Source: Anaerolineae bacterium
GTDB lineage: Bacteria; Chloroflexota; Anaerolineae; Anaerolineales; E44-bin32
NCBI GenBank assembly: GCA_011174825.1
Contig: DUEZ01000039.1
Span: forward strand, 1-63,001
Direction of reading: 5' to 3'
DNA: 63,001 nucleotides
Shown here piece after piece: positions 55,569-63,001 of the stretch. Each line of letters starts with the position of its first letter. The stretch's first letter is position 1. The notes beneath the pieces are model-generated. The model had not been told where the DNA came from and ran no database searches. It saw nothing but the letters and a program-made list of their open reading frames with translations. Position numbers and translations under genes: made by a program.

Positions 55569-57544
55569 AGGTCGCTCCCTCCATCATCTGGGGTCGCAGG
55601 TATGGAGATCGTAAAAACAGTTCCGGCGTCAGGATAACTTTCTACGTGAATTGTACCCCTATGGGCAGAGAGTATTCGACGGCCGATGGCCAACCCTAGA
55701 CCTGTGCCTTCTTTCTTGGTAGTGAAGAAAGGATCGAATATTCGATCTTGAACATCAGGTGGTATACCTGGTCCAGTGTCAATGATTTTTAATTCCACCA
55801 TATCCCCTTGTGTTGATTTTGAAGGTCTAAGATTAACGGACAGTGTACCTCCATCAGTCATTGCTTGCAGGGCGTTGGTGATGAGATTTACGATCACCCT
55901 CTCAAGGGTGCGTTCATCCGCTAGGGCGTATGGCGTTTTGGGTTCATATGAAGTGTGGCACAGAACACCGACTTGTCTGAAGTGCGGGTTCCATCGAGAG
56001 AGGATACGTTCCATCAAATCGGCGAGGTCAATCGGTTCGATGTTAAGTTTAAGTGGACGAGCGAAGAGAAGGACATCGCTCATGAGTTGATCTAATCGGT
56101 TGCATTCATTACGCACTTTTTCTAAAGAGTCATAGAGCGGGTGGTCTGAACCAAGGCGTGATGCAACCAGTTGTACACCAGTGCTGATGTTGTTAATTGG
56201 ATTCCGAACCTCATGTGCAAAGATTGCGCTTACTTCCCCCAAGAGTGCCCTTTGCGCCAGCATTTCAGTTTGATCTTCGATCTTTTGTTGTTCAGATTGA
56301 TCCTTCAATACGATCAGCAAACGGGATAATGCTTGATCGGAGAAGGGGGAAGCGCGCAAATGAACAGGGAAGGGAGTCCCATCTCGCCGGTGCAAAGTGA
56401 TGCGCGATTGTTCTGCAATGCGATGATGCCCTACAGCATCCAACAAAATAGACGTCAAATCCTCCGGACTTATGAGTACATCCTGTATCGGAAGTCCAAC
56501 TACCTCATCCGGTTGGTATCCGAGGGTTCTTATAATGGCCGGATTGGCATTGATTACCCTAAGATCATGATCCAGGGTTATGAGTGTATCGCCTATGGAT
56601 GAGAATTGATCGAGCGCTTCTGCCTGCAATTGCTCAATCTCCTTTTGGCCCTCTGCAACGGAAGCTCTTTGCAGGCTGAGAAGAATGGCTAAGTGACAGA
56701 TATTCGCGATGAGAGAAAGAAGAAGATCGGTGTCATCTGGGATGTCATCTTCGTCCTGCCAACCGACAACCAGTAGGCCAACCCAAGCTGCAGGGTCACC
56801 GATAAGAACTGTATGAAGTGCACCAAAGTTGGAGGAACGCGCAGCTTTATGCAGCACATGTTCAGGACGTTGGCCAAGGGTCCAAAGGGTGACTCGTTGG
56901 AGGGGACTGAAGGATGTACCTGGTAATGTCTCGGGGAAATCAGACGGTATAGAGCCTTCGAGGATGTAGCTGGGCGACGATACAGAGACGCGGTAAAGTG
57001 CGGTAGACGTAGCACAAAGCAAACGCCTAGCTAAATCGAGCACACTTGGAAAAGATGTGATCATCTCATCGATAATGAGACTCGATATGTGGATCAACGT
57101 CTCAAGACGTTGTTCTTCAGCAAGACGTCTATCAATCACCTGTTTCCGTTCACTAGCAAGAGCGCCGAGAAGGATCAGCTCGGCGTGATCCTTACCTGTA
57201 GATAGGATACGAAAATCGATGACAATACTCTCGCCTGATCGAGTCAGGATGGGCATTTCCTCAATCACGCAATCAGGCTTCTGAGAACATTCAATAAGCT
57301 GGATGAGTAGCGTATCAACTTCTTCTGCGAGGAGATCCGGGAAGGTCAATCCATCAAGTTCAGCGCGGGAATAGCCGCTTAAAAGCAGGAACGCGCGGTT
57401 GCCAGAAAGAATGCTGAAGTCATTACTCGAGATTACGAGGACAACAAAATCGAGTGCATCAACTAGAACTTGGAAGTAGTCACGATAACGACCAGGTTTG
57501 AAGAAGCGGGAAATGGGGTCAATAAGTAACGAGTCGATTGGCAA
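55565..57544 (-). CDS. Cytoplasmic PAS-GAF-PAS sensor histidine kinase (NtrB-like)
   Basis: A 659-residue soluble histidine kinase with no TM helices. Order: PAS (about 24-110, with ILSGNRAFLLLSGYSRAEL), GAF-like (about 145-310), a second PAS (about 325-430, DLRVINANPAIIRTLGYQPD), the dimerisation/phosphoacceptor helix with FAHEVRNPINNIS, then HATPase with NLITNALQAM, DTGPGIPP and GTGLGLAI. It belongs to the NtrB/AtoS class that pairs with sigma-54 activators and phosphorylates the neighbouring activator. The TTG start lies three bases after the rpoN stop. The signal it senses is internal (cytosolic), by topology. Confidence 0.93.
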   Translation of the reverse strand: MPIDSLLIDPISRFFKPGRYRDYFQVLVDALDFVVLVISSNDFSILSGNRAFLLLSGYSRAELDGLTFPDLLAEEVDTLLIQLIECSQKPDCVIEEMPILTRSGESIVIDFRILSTGKDHAELILLGALASERKQVIDRRLAEEQRLETLIHISSLIIDEMITSFPSVLDLARRLLCATSTALYRVSVSSPSYILEGSIPSDFPETLPGTSFSPLQRVTLWTLGQRPEHVLHKAARSSNFGALHTVLIGDPAAWVGLLVVGWQDEDDIPDDTDLLLSLIANICHLAILLSLQRASVAEGQKEIEQLQAEALDQFSSIGDTLITLDHDLRVINANPAIIRTLGYQPDEVVGLPIQDVLISPEDLTSILLDAVGHHRIAEQSRITLHRRDGTPFPVHLRASPFSDQALSRLLIVLKDQSEQQKIEDQTEMLAQRALLGEVSAIFAHEVRNPINNISTGVQLVASRLGSDHPLYDSLEKVRNECNRLDQLMSDVLLFARPLKLNIEPIDLADLMERILSRWNPHFRQVGVLCHTSYEPKTPYALADERTLERVIVNLITNALQAMTDGGTLSVNLRPSKSTQGDMVELKIIDTGPGIPPDVQDRIFDPFFTTKKEGTGLGLAIGRRILSAHRGTIHVESYPDAGTVFTISIPATPDDGGSDL

Positions 57545-57547
57545 GGC

Positions 57548-58963
57548 TCAGACCTGTTCTCCGTTTCTGGCACCATTGCGATGACGAAGGCGAGCTGGGA
57601 GAATATTCTCGATAGAGCGGTATTTCGCAACAGTCCGCCTAGCGACCTTAATGCCCTCGGCTTTTAAGATGTCAGCAATTTGATCATCGGTAAGCGGACG
57701 CTTCTCGCTCTTCACGATCTCTTTAATCCGATCCCGCACGGAGAGGCTGCGATCAAAGAAGCGGGCCAAGGGAATGATCCGTCCATCAGGTAAAGCAATA
57801 GATTTATGTGCGACAGCACGAGAAATTGTGGATTCGTGGACACCAATTTCATCAGCAATTTTCGCGCGGGTCATGGGTTTTAGATAGCGATCGCCTTTTA
57901 GAATAAAATCACTTTGTTTGTTAACCAATGTTTGAAGGAGTCGACGCATTGTATTATTACGCTGTTGGAGGCATTTTACAAAGAGAGATGCGCGTTCAAT
58001 ATATTTCGACCATTCTTCCGTCTGATCATCATTCGTTCGCGCGAGTGCTTTAGAAAACATCGGATTGACACGTAACCACCCTGACACTGCGGAAAAAATT
58101 TCTACGACTAGTGGTCCCTTTGCGTCCGATGGGTTATGAGAGATTAAGATATCCGGCGTATGATATACATTCGGGTTACTACCCTGTGGCCCTCGACCTG
58201 AGCCCCAGAAGGCTCTACCAGGGTAGGGATTGAGGTTATCGTGGATGAAGGTTGCAGCTTGCCGGACCCTTGATGGGCTGATCTCTAGACCTTCAGCTAT
58301 TTTTTCGATTTCACGCCGTCCAAGCTCAGTGAAATAACGTTCTATGATCTGCCTGGCTAAGAGCAGAATCGAATTATCCTCGGGAAGTAGATCTAGTTGA
58401 GCGAGAAGTGCTTGTTTAGGGCCTGCTGTCGCCAATCCAGGTGGATCGACCTGAGAGATCAGTTTGAGCACACGTTCTACTTGGAAAAAAGAAGTTCGAG
58501 TTGTTCGGGCGATGATTGCTGGAGGGTCTTGGAGGAAGCCATCTTCATCTAGGCTTGAAAGGATGTAGATAGCGAGCCTCCGATCGTCTGGGTGTAAATC
58601 CGAGGCTAATTGCTGAAGCACATAAGTTGTGAGATCTTCGGGCGCAGCTGGCTCTTGATCAGGCGGTTGTTCTTCGATATTTTTAGAAAGTGATGGCCGG
58701 TACGAATCGCGTGGAGACAAAAAAACGATCGGATCTTGTTCTTGGCGCTGAATGCTGCAAGCAGGGCATGGACCTGTGTTATTCAAGCGACGTTGGCAGT
58801 TCGGACAAACTGTCTCTTCGACAAGTTCGAGTGCTGGATTAGATGAGAGCTCGGCCATCACCGTATCTCTCAACTCCATATTCGAGAGAAGGAGAAGGCT
58901 CATGGTTTGAGCGAGGTGGGCAGTTGTGAGCGGTCGTTGTGATTGTTCTTGTACTTGAAACAT
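57548..58963 (-). CDS. rpoN: RNA polymerase sigma-54 factor with zinc-ribbon insert
   Basis: A 471-residue sigma-54. Region I is MFQVQEQSQRPLTTAHLAQT, with Gln-rich start and LLLLSNMEL. Residues 51-70 add a four-Cys zinc ribbon (C53, C56, C66, C69) that canonical RpoN lacks. The core-binding and promoter-binding regions follow, including PPGLATAGPKQALLAQL, and the RpoN box is ARRTVAKYR. I choose the ATG at 58963 (GAGG eight bases upstream); the frame is open further, to 59023, but would extend the protein into a non-homologous leader. It heads the rpoN-kinase-activator operon and has its own -24/-12 promoter. Confidence 0.95.
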   Translation of the reverse strand: MFQVQEQSQRPLTTAHLAQTMSLLLLSNMELRDTVMAELSSNPALELVEETVCPNCQRRLNNTGPCPACSIQRQEQDPIVFLSPRDSYRPSLSKNIEEQPPDQEPAAPEDLTTYVLQQLASDLHPDDRRLAIYILSSLDEDGFLQDPPAIIARTTRTSFFQVERVLKLISQVDPPGLATAGPKQALLAQLDLLPEDNSILLLARQIIERYFTELGRREIEKIAEGLEISPSRVRQAATFIHDNLNPYPGRAFWGSGRGPQGSNPNVYHTPDILISHNPSDAKGPLVVEIFSAVSGWLRVNPMFSKALARTNDDQTEEWSKYIERASLFVKCLQQRNNTMRRLLQTLVNKQSDFILKGDRYLKPMTRAKIADEIGVHESTISRAVAHKSIALPDGRIIPLARFFDRSLSVRDRIKEIVKSEKRPLTDDQIADILKAEGIKVARRTVAKYRSIENILPARLRHRNGARNGEQV

Positions 58964-59018
58964 AATTGTCGCCTCGCGGGGTGAGTATACAATGAGATCG
59001 GATCCTGCGCAATTGTGT

Positions 59019-59034
59019 TGCAAGTTCTATGCCA
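59019..59034 (-). promoter_or_regulatory. Sigma-54-type (-24/-12) promoter of rpoN
   Basis: On the minus strand: TGGCATAGAACTTGCA, one base off the TGGCAC consensus with exact GG-N10-GC spacing. Expected start about 59008, 45 bases before the rpoN ATG. This would be autoregulation of rpoN by its own product. Confidence 0.72.
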
Positions 59035-59059
59035 TTGAGATCATGCTAGAATCTAAACC

Positions 59060-60412
59060 ATGAAGAAAAGCATCACCGTTATCGGTGGGGGACTGGCAGG
59101 AAGTGAAGCAGCCTGGCAAATTGCAGAGCGCGGTATTGATGTCCAGTTGTTTGAGATGCGTCCTCTGAAGCAGACAGGTGCCCATAGAACCAGCGATTTG
59201 GCGGAATTGGTTTGCTCCAATTCGCTAGGTTCGAAGCTGCCTGATCGGGCATCTGGCGTACTGATGTCCGAGTTGAGGACTTTAGATTCGCTATTGCTCC
59301 ATATAGCTGAGGGTGAGGCCCTACCTGCGGGTGGTGCGCTCGCAGTAGATCGGGAGTCTTTTGGTAGAAAGGTGACGGATCAAATAACCCGTCACCCAAG
59401 GATAGAGATTATTCGGCAGGAAGTCAGGCAGCTGCCGGAAGGGGCGGTCGTCGTATCTTCAGGACCACTCACCTCGGAAAATCTCTCAAATGAAATCGCC
59501 CGTTTCACGGGGGAGGATCACCTTTATTTCTTCGATGCGCTCTCTCCAATTGTCGAATCAGATAGTATCGACATGACAATTTCATTTCGAGCTTCACGCT
59601 ACGACAGAGGGGAGACGGAAGACGGTGATTATATTAACTGTCCCTTTACGAAACCAGAGTATGAGAACTTTATAGACGCGTTATTAGATGCGGAACGGTT
59701 CCCTTTGCGTGAGTTCGAGATCAGTATCCGTGAAGGTGTACGTGCGGGGTTTCATCAATATTTTGAAGCTTGTTTGCCCATTGAAGTGATTGCTGAGAGA
59801 GGCAGAGACGCACTTGCTTACGGACCCATGCGTCCGGTCGGTCTTACGGATCCGCGTACAGGCAAGCGTCCTCATGCAGTTGTTCAATTACGTCAGGATA
59901 ACCTTATTGCATCCTTGTATAATCTCGTTGGTTTTCAAACGAATCTAACCTACCAATCACAATACCATGTTTTCCGATTGATCCCAGGCTTACAGAAAGC
60001 AGAATTCGTTCGTTACGGTCAGATGCATCGTAATACGTTCATCAATTCGCCGAAGCTGCTTTTGCCTTCTCTTCAAGCTCGTTTCCGACCGGATCTCTTC
60101 TTCGCTGGCCAGATAACGGGTGTTGAGGGATATCTAGGGAACATAGCGACAGGTTTACTCGCCGGCGTTAATGCGTCTCGTCTTTTAGCTGACGAAATAC
60201 CCTTGGTTCTTCCGACAACGACGATCTTGGGCGCCTTGTGTTCTTACATCTCCTCATCCGATCCTGTGCGCTTTCAACCCATGAAGGCGAATTTTGGCAT
60301 CTTGCCTGGTTTAGAGGATGGGGTACGTCGAAACCGTCGCCAGCGCGCTAATGCATATGCAGTTCGTTCTTCCCAAGCGTTATATGAGTATCTTAAACCA
60401 AAAAATAATTAA
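59060..60412 (+). CDS. trmFO: Methylenetetrahydrofolate-tRNA (uracil-54-C5) methyltransferase TrmFO
   Basis: A 450-residue FAD- and folate-dependent enzyme that makes ribothymidine at U54 of tRNA. Signatures are the N-terminal FAD site TVIGGGLAGSEAAWQIAERG, ELVCSNSLGSKLPDRASGVL and the C-terminal GQITGVEGYLGNIATGLLAG. Length agrees with the family. It is divergent from rpoN, whose promoter lies in the 96-base intergenic space. Confidence 0.96.
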   Translation: MKKSITVIGGGLAGSEAAWQIAERGIDVQLFEMRPLKQTGAHRTSDLAELVCSNSLGSKLPDRASGVLMSELRTLDSLLLHIAEGEALPAGGALAVDRESFGRKVTDQITRHPRIEIIRQEVRQLPEGAVVVSSGPLTSENLSNEIARFTGEDHLYFFDALSPIVESDSIDMTISFRASRYDRGETEDGDYINCPFTKPEYENFIDALLDAERFPLREFEISIREGVRAGFHQYFEACLPIEVIAERGRDALAYGPMRPVGLTDPRTGKRPHAVVQLRQDNLIASLYNLVGFQTNLTYQSQYHVFRLIPGLQKAEFVRYGQMHRNTFINSPKLLLPSLQARFRPDLFFAGQITGVEGYLGNIATGLLAGVNASRLLADEIPLVLPTTTILGALCSYISSSDPVRFQPMKANFGILPGLEDGVRRNRRQRANAYAVRSSQALYEYLKPKNN

Positions 60413-60492
60413 TGCGCATAGCCATAATATGCCTTATAAACACAATTTTTCTATTTACTTGAATAAAATTTTAGGCTATGCGCATTTATTTT
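60411..60492 (+). terminator. Possible terminator of trmFO (13-bp stem, long loop)
   Basis: AATGCGCATAGCC at 60411-60423 and GGCTATGCGCATT at 60474-60486 form a perfect stem, followed by TATTTTTT. The loop of about 50 bases is long for a simple terminator. The left arm overlaps the stop codon. Confidence 0.5.
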
Positions 60493-60654
60493 TTCCTGTC
60501 CAATTTTCATTTCACAGGTTGAAAGTTGAACAAATGATCAGTGGCGTTGCACCATTCAAGAAGAAGGTGGGGGGATTGGATAAAAAAATCAACTATTTCC
60601 GTAGAATACATTTGAGAATGCATACGGGAATGGTGTGGAAGGGTCCTCAAGTTG

Positions 60655-60660
60655 TATAAT
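60655..60660 (+). promoter_or_regulatory. Candidate -10 box of hflX, implying a leaderless mRNA
   Basis: TATAAT lies just six bases before the ATG at 60667, the spacing of a -10 box to a transcription start at the A of ATG. No Shine-Dalgarno sequence precedes the ATG. Confidence 0.45.
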
Positions 60661-60666
60661 GGATCT

Positions 60667-61980
60667 ATGACAAAAGTTACTCTGCCAACAAAACTTCCAA
60701 CTGAGAGAGCTTTTCTGGTCGGTTTTGAATTACCGGACGAACAGAGGCTGGTATCCATCCAGGATTCTCTCGAAGAATTAAAGCTATTGTCATTGACCGC
60801 AGGACTTGTGGTTGTTGGCGAAACATCTCAACGACTGAAGCGTCTCAACCCAAAGACATTATTAGGATCCGGAAAAATTGAAGAAATTAAAACACTCGTA
60901 AAAGAGACGGTCGCGGATATTGTGCTTTTCGACGACGAGTTGTCGCCAAGACATCAACGCGAACTGGAGCGTTTCTTTGGGGATGAAGTCCGCGTGGTTG
61001 ATCGCTCGGCTCTCATTCTTGATATATTCGCTCAACATGCGAACACGCGTGAGGGTTCCTTACAAGTAGAATTAGCCCAATATGAATACCGTCTTCCACG
61101 CCTAACGAGAGCCTGGACTCACCTCGCTCGTCAGGCTGGAGGGGGAGGAGGAAGAGCTGGATCCGTTGGAGGGGTTGGATTAAGAGGCCCTGGCGAGACA
61201 CAGTTGGAGGTTGACCGACGAGATATTGGTCGACGAATCGCTCACCTACGTGAGCAGCTCGAAAAAGTTCGAGCCCATAGAGGCAGATATCGTGCGCGGC
61301 GGAAACGTGCGGCAATCCCGACCGTAGCCTTGGTCGGTTATACCAATGCAGGTAAGTCGACCCTTCTAAACCGTTTGTCGAACGCAAATGTACTTGTAGC
61401 TGACAAGTTATTCGCCACGCTCGACCCAACAACACGCCGAGTCGAATTGCCCGAAGGACGAGAGGTACTCTTCACAGATACCGTAGGTTTCATCCAGAAG
61501 CTGCCTACTACATTGGTAGCCGCTTTCCAAGCTACGCTTGAGGAGATTGCAGAGGCAGATTTACTGTTGCACATCGTAGATATTACGCATCCAAATGCTA
61601 AAGCTCAAGCACTAGCTGTGCGTGCCACCCTCGACGAAATTGAGGTCATCGATATACCGATGGTCACGGCACTCAACAAGATCGATTTGCTTCCCGATCC
61701 TACTTCTTCGTTGGATCGGGTAGATGAGTTTGAACGGGCCGTACCGATTTCTGCTCTTACCGGTGAAGGAATTCCAACGCTACTCTCTTCAATCGAATTT
61801 GAGTTGTACCAATCGATGTCACAAGTAAAGGTCCTTCTGCCCTATAAGGCCGGACGGCTGATAAGTTTGTTCCATGAACAAGGGAGGATTGATGAGATTC
61901 AACATAACGAAAACGCCGTCATGATCGAAGGCCGAATCCCTACACGTTTAGCGTCTCACTATACAGACTACCAAATCTAA
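60667..61980 (+). CDS. hflX: GTPase HflX
   Basis: A ribosome-associated GTPase that rescues and splits stalled or stressed 70S ribosomes. The ~437-residue protein has the HflX N-terminal ND1 domain (LLGSGKIEEIKTLVKETVAD), the linker with GGRAGSVGGVGLRGPGETQL, and the Ras-like G domain: P-loop GYTNAGKS, switch II DTVGFIQKLP and NKID. The start is the ATG at 60667; an in-frame codon at 60652 is upstream of the TATAAT box and less likely. Confidence 0.95.
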   Translation: MTKVTLPTKLPTERAFLVGFELPDEQRLVSIQDSLEELKLLSLTAGLVVVGETSQRLKRLNPKTLLGSGKIEEIKTLVKETVADIVLFDDELSPRHQRELERFFGDEVRVVDRSALILDIFAQHANTREGSLQVELAQYEYRLPRLTRAWTHLARQAGGGGGRAGSVGGVGLRGPGETQLEVDRRDIGRRIAHLREQLEKVRAHRGRYRARRKRAAIPTVALVGYTNAGKSTLLNRLSNANVLVADKLFATLDPTTRRVELPEGREVLFTDTVGFIQKLPTTLVAAFQATLEEIAEADLLLHIVDITHPNAKAQALAVRATLDEIEVIDIPMVTALNKIDLLPDPTSSLDRVDEFERAVPISALTGEGIPTLLSSIEFELYQSMSQVKVLLPYKAGRLISLFHEQGRIDEIQHNENAVMIEGRIPTRLASHYTDYQI

Positions 61981-62091
61981 CGCGAATCAATCTATAAATA
62001 ATCTTGGAGTCATACAAGAAGCTTTGTCACAAACGATTTAAATCGCACAAGCTTCCGCATTTTACCGCTGTTCAAACGAAAGGAAATCGCT

Positions 62092-62955
62092 TTGCCTGAA
62101 ATCGCTGTCGTCACAGATAGTTGTGCTAGCATCCCCGAGCCAATGCTAGAAGAGTTGAAAATCAATTGGGTCGCCTACTATATCCATCGGGGAGAAGAGG
62201 TCTTGCGTGATTTGGTTACAGCGAAACGAGACTCGTTTTATGATTGGCTAGCAACTGCGAAGGTGCTTCCAAAAACCGCCAATCCTGGACCCGGTGATTA
62301 TCTCCAGGTTTACCAATCGCTTGCTGAGGAAGAGGGTATTCGAGAGATCATCAGTATTCATATGACGTCGAAAGGAAGTGGGGCCTATCAAGCTGCCTGT
62401 GCCGCAAAAAAGATGATGCAAGAGAGATTGCCTAATATGATGATCGAAGTCATCGACACCTTGAATGTTTCGATGTGTCATGGTTGGATGGTGATCGAAG
62501 CTGCGCGCGCAGCGTTGACGGGGAAAACGCTTCCCGAAATCGTTGACCTTGTAATGAAGATGATGCCTATCACTCAAATGATCCAAACCGCCGATACATT
62601 GAAATACCTGTATATGGGTGGACGAATAGGAAAAGCACAGCACATGATGGGAAGCTTATTGAGCATTAAGCCGCTTATCGGTATGAAAGATGGGATAATC
62701 GTGCCCCTAGGTCAGGCACGCAGTCGTAAGAGTGCCTATGAAAAAATGGTTCAGATGGTTGAGGCGGTTGTGGGCTACAAGGGAAGGGTGAAAATTGCTT
62801 ATGTTCACGCAGCGGCATTAGAGGAGGCCGAGAAAGTAAAAACCCTTGCCGAAGACCGATTAACCTGCATCGAATCTCTCTTCGCTGAACTTTCGCCTGC
62901 GCTGGGTGTCCACACGGGTCCTGGTACTGCGGGTTTGTGTTATTTCCCAGTTTGA
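62092..62955 (+). CDS. DegV family fatty acid-binding protein
   Basis: A 287-residue protein of the DegV (FakB-like) family: N-terminal IAVVTDSCASIPEPML, SIHMTSKGSGAYQAACAAKK, TLNVSMCHGWMVIEAARAAL and the C-terminal GPGTAGLCYF. These proteins bind fatty acids for phosphorylation by a FakA-type kinase. The start is TTG with AAAGGAAA upstream. The gene runs to the window end region and is complete; its kinase partner is not in view. Confidence 0.88.
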   Translation: MPEIAVVTDSCASIPEPMLEELKINWVAYYIHRGEEVLRDLVTAKRDSFYDWLATAKVLPKTANPGPGDYLQVYQSLAEEEGIREIISIHMTSKGSGAYQAACAAKKMMQERLPNMMIEVIDTLNVSMCHGWMVIEAARAALTGKTLPEIVDLVMKMMPITQMIQTADTLKYLYMGGRIGKAQHMMGSLLSIKPLIGMKDGIIVPLGQARSRKSAYEKMVQMVEAVVGYKGRVKIAYVHAAALEEAEKVKTLAEDRLTCIESLFAELSPALGVHTGPGTAGLCYFPV

Positions 62956-63001
62956 CGAGACACACTCTGTGAAGTAAAGCTTTGAAGCTTGCGGGGGGGG
63001 A

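Noticed and set aside
60318..60659. Plus-strand open frame spanning the trmFO end and hairpin
   Set aside because: Runs out of frame through the trmFO stop and the long hairpin; no ribosome site.

Overview
The window looks like a chromosomal segment of a free-living bacterium, most probably of the Chloroflexota (Anaerolineae-like). That placement is inferred from gene content: a type II isopentenyl diphosphate isomerase, several Ser/Thr kinases with an FHA protein and a PP2C phosphatase, a dolichyl-mannosyltransferase-like giant membrane protein fused to NHL repeats, a DUF971 protein, a magnesium-chelatase-I-like ATPase without pigment genes, and very large TPR proteins. It also rests on families of short dispersed palindromes around GTAGGGGCG and CGCACCC, in otherwise dense coding sequence. 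No phage, plasmid, CRISPR or intact transposase gene was found.

Layout. 1-7.4 kb: 3' end of an acyl-CoA synthetase, ftsH, a membrane Ser/Thr kinase, a lipid kinase, an anchored SH3 protein, a DUF971 protein and an unknown protein. 7.7-14.3 kb (minus strand): a LuxR-type response regulator, then a compact signalling operon of PQQ-propeller kinase, PP2C phosphatase, J-domain/VWA protein, FHA protein, a small unknown protein and an OmpR-type regulator. 14.4-24 kb: isoprenoid genes (GGPP synthase, IDI-2), acyl carrier protein, chelatase-like ATPase, GtrA and a UDP-sugar decarboxylase, two lipoproteins, scpB and rluB. 24-34 kb: giant glycosyltransferase-NHL protein, sucCD, a URO-D-family protein, rsmD, a MITE-like element, a Nudix hydrolase and an SPFH protein with a C-terminal HTH. 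34-42 kb: two KAS II-type synthases, plsX, tRNA-Leu(GAG) behind a textbook sigma-70 promoter, and a polar amino-acid ABC transporter whose binding protein is an internal tandem duplication.

43-59 kb holds the most interesting region. An operon of rpoN, a cytoplasmic PAS/GAF histidine kinase and an NtrC-type activator lacking its DNA-binding domain sits upstream of two further operons on the same strand. The first encodes a two-TM protein, a ~1,720-residue TPR protein and a TPR protein carrying a caspase/gingipain-like His/Cys dyad. The second encodes an unknown probable TIM-barrel protein, an FtsZ whose T7-loop catalytic Asp is His, and two small proteins. Each of the three operons is preceded by a near-consensus -24/-12 (sigma-54) promoter, and the three share the pattern GGCA[CT]AG-N3-TTGCA. 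I infer a self-contained sigma-54 regulon linking a sensor kinase to a TPR-scaffolded protease and an altered division GTPase.

59-63 kb: trmFO, hflX (possibly leaderless) and a DegV-family protein. All functional statements are read from sequence by eye; no database search was run.
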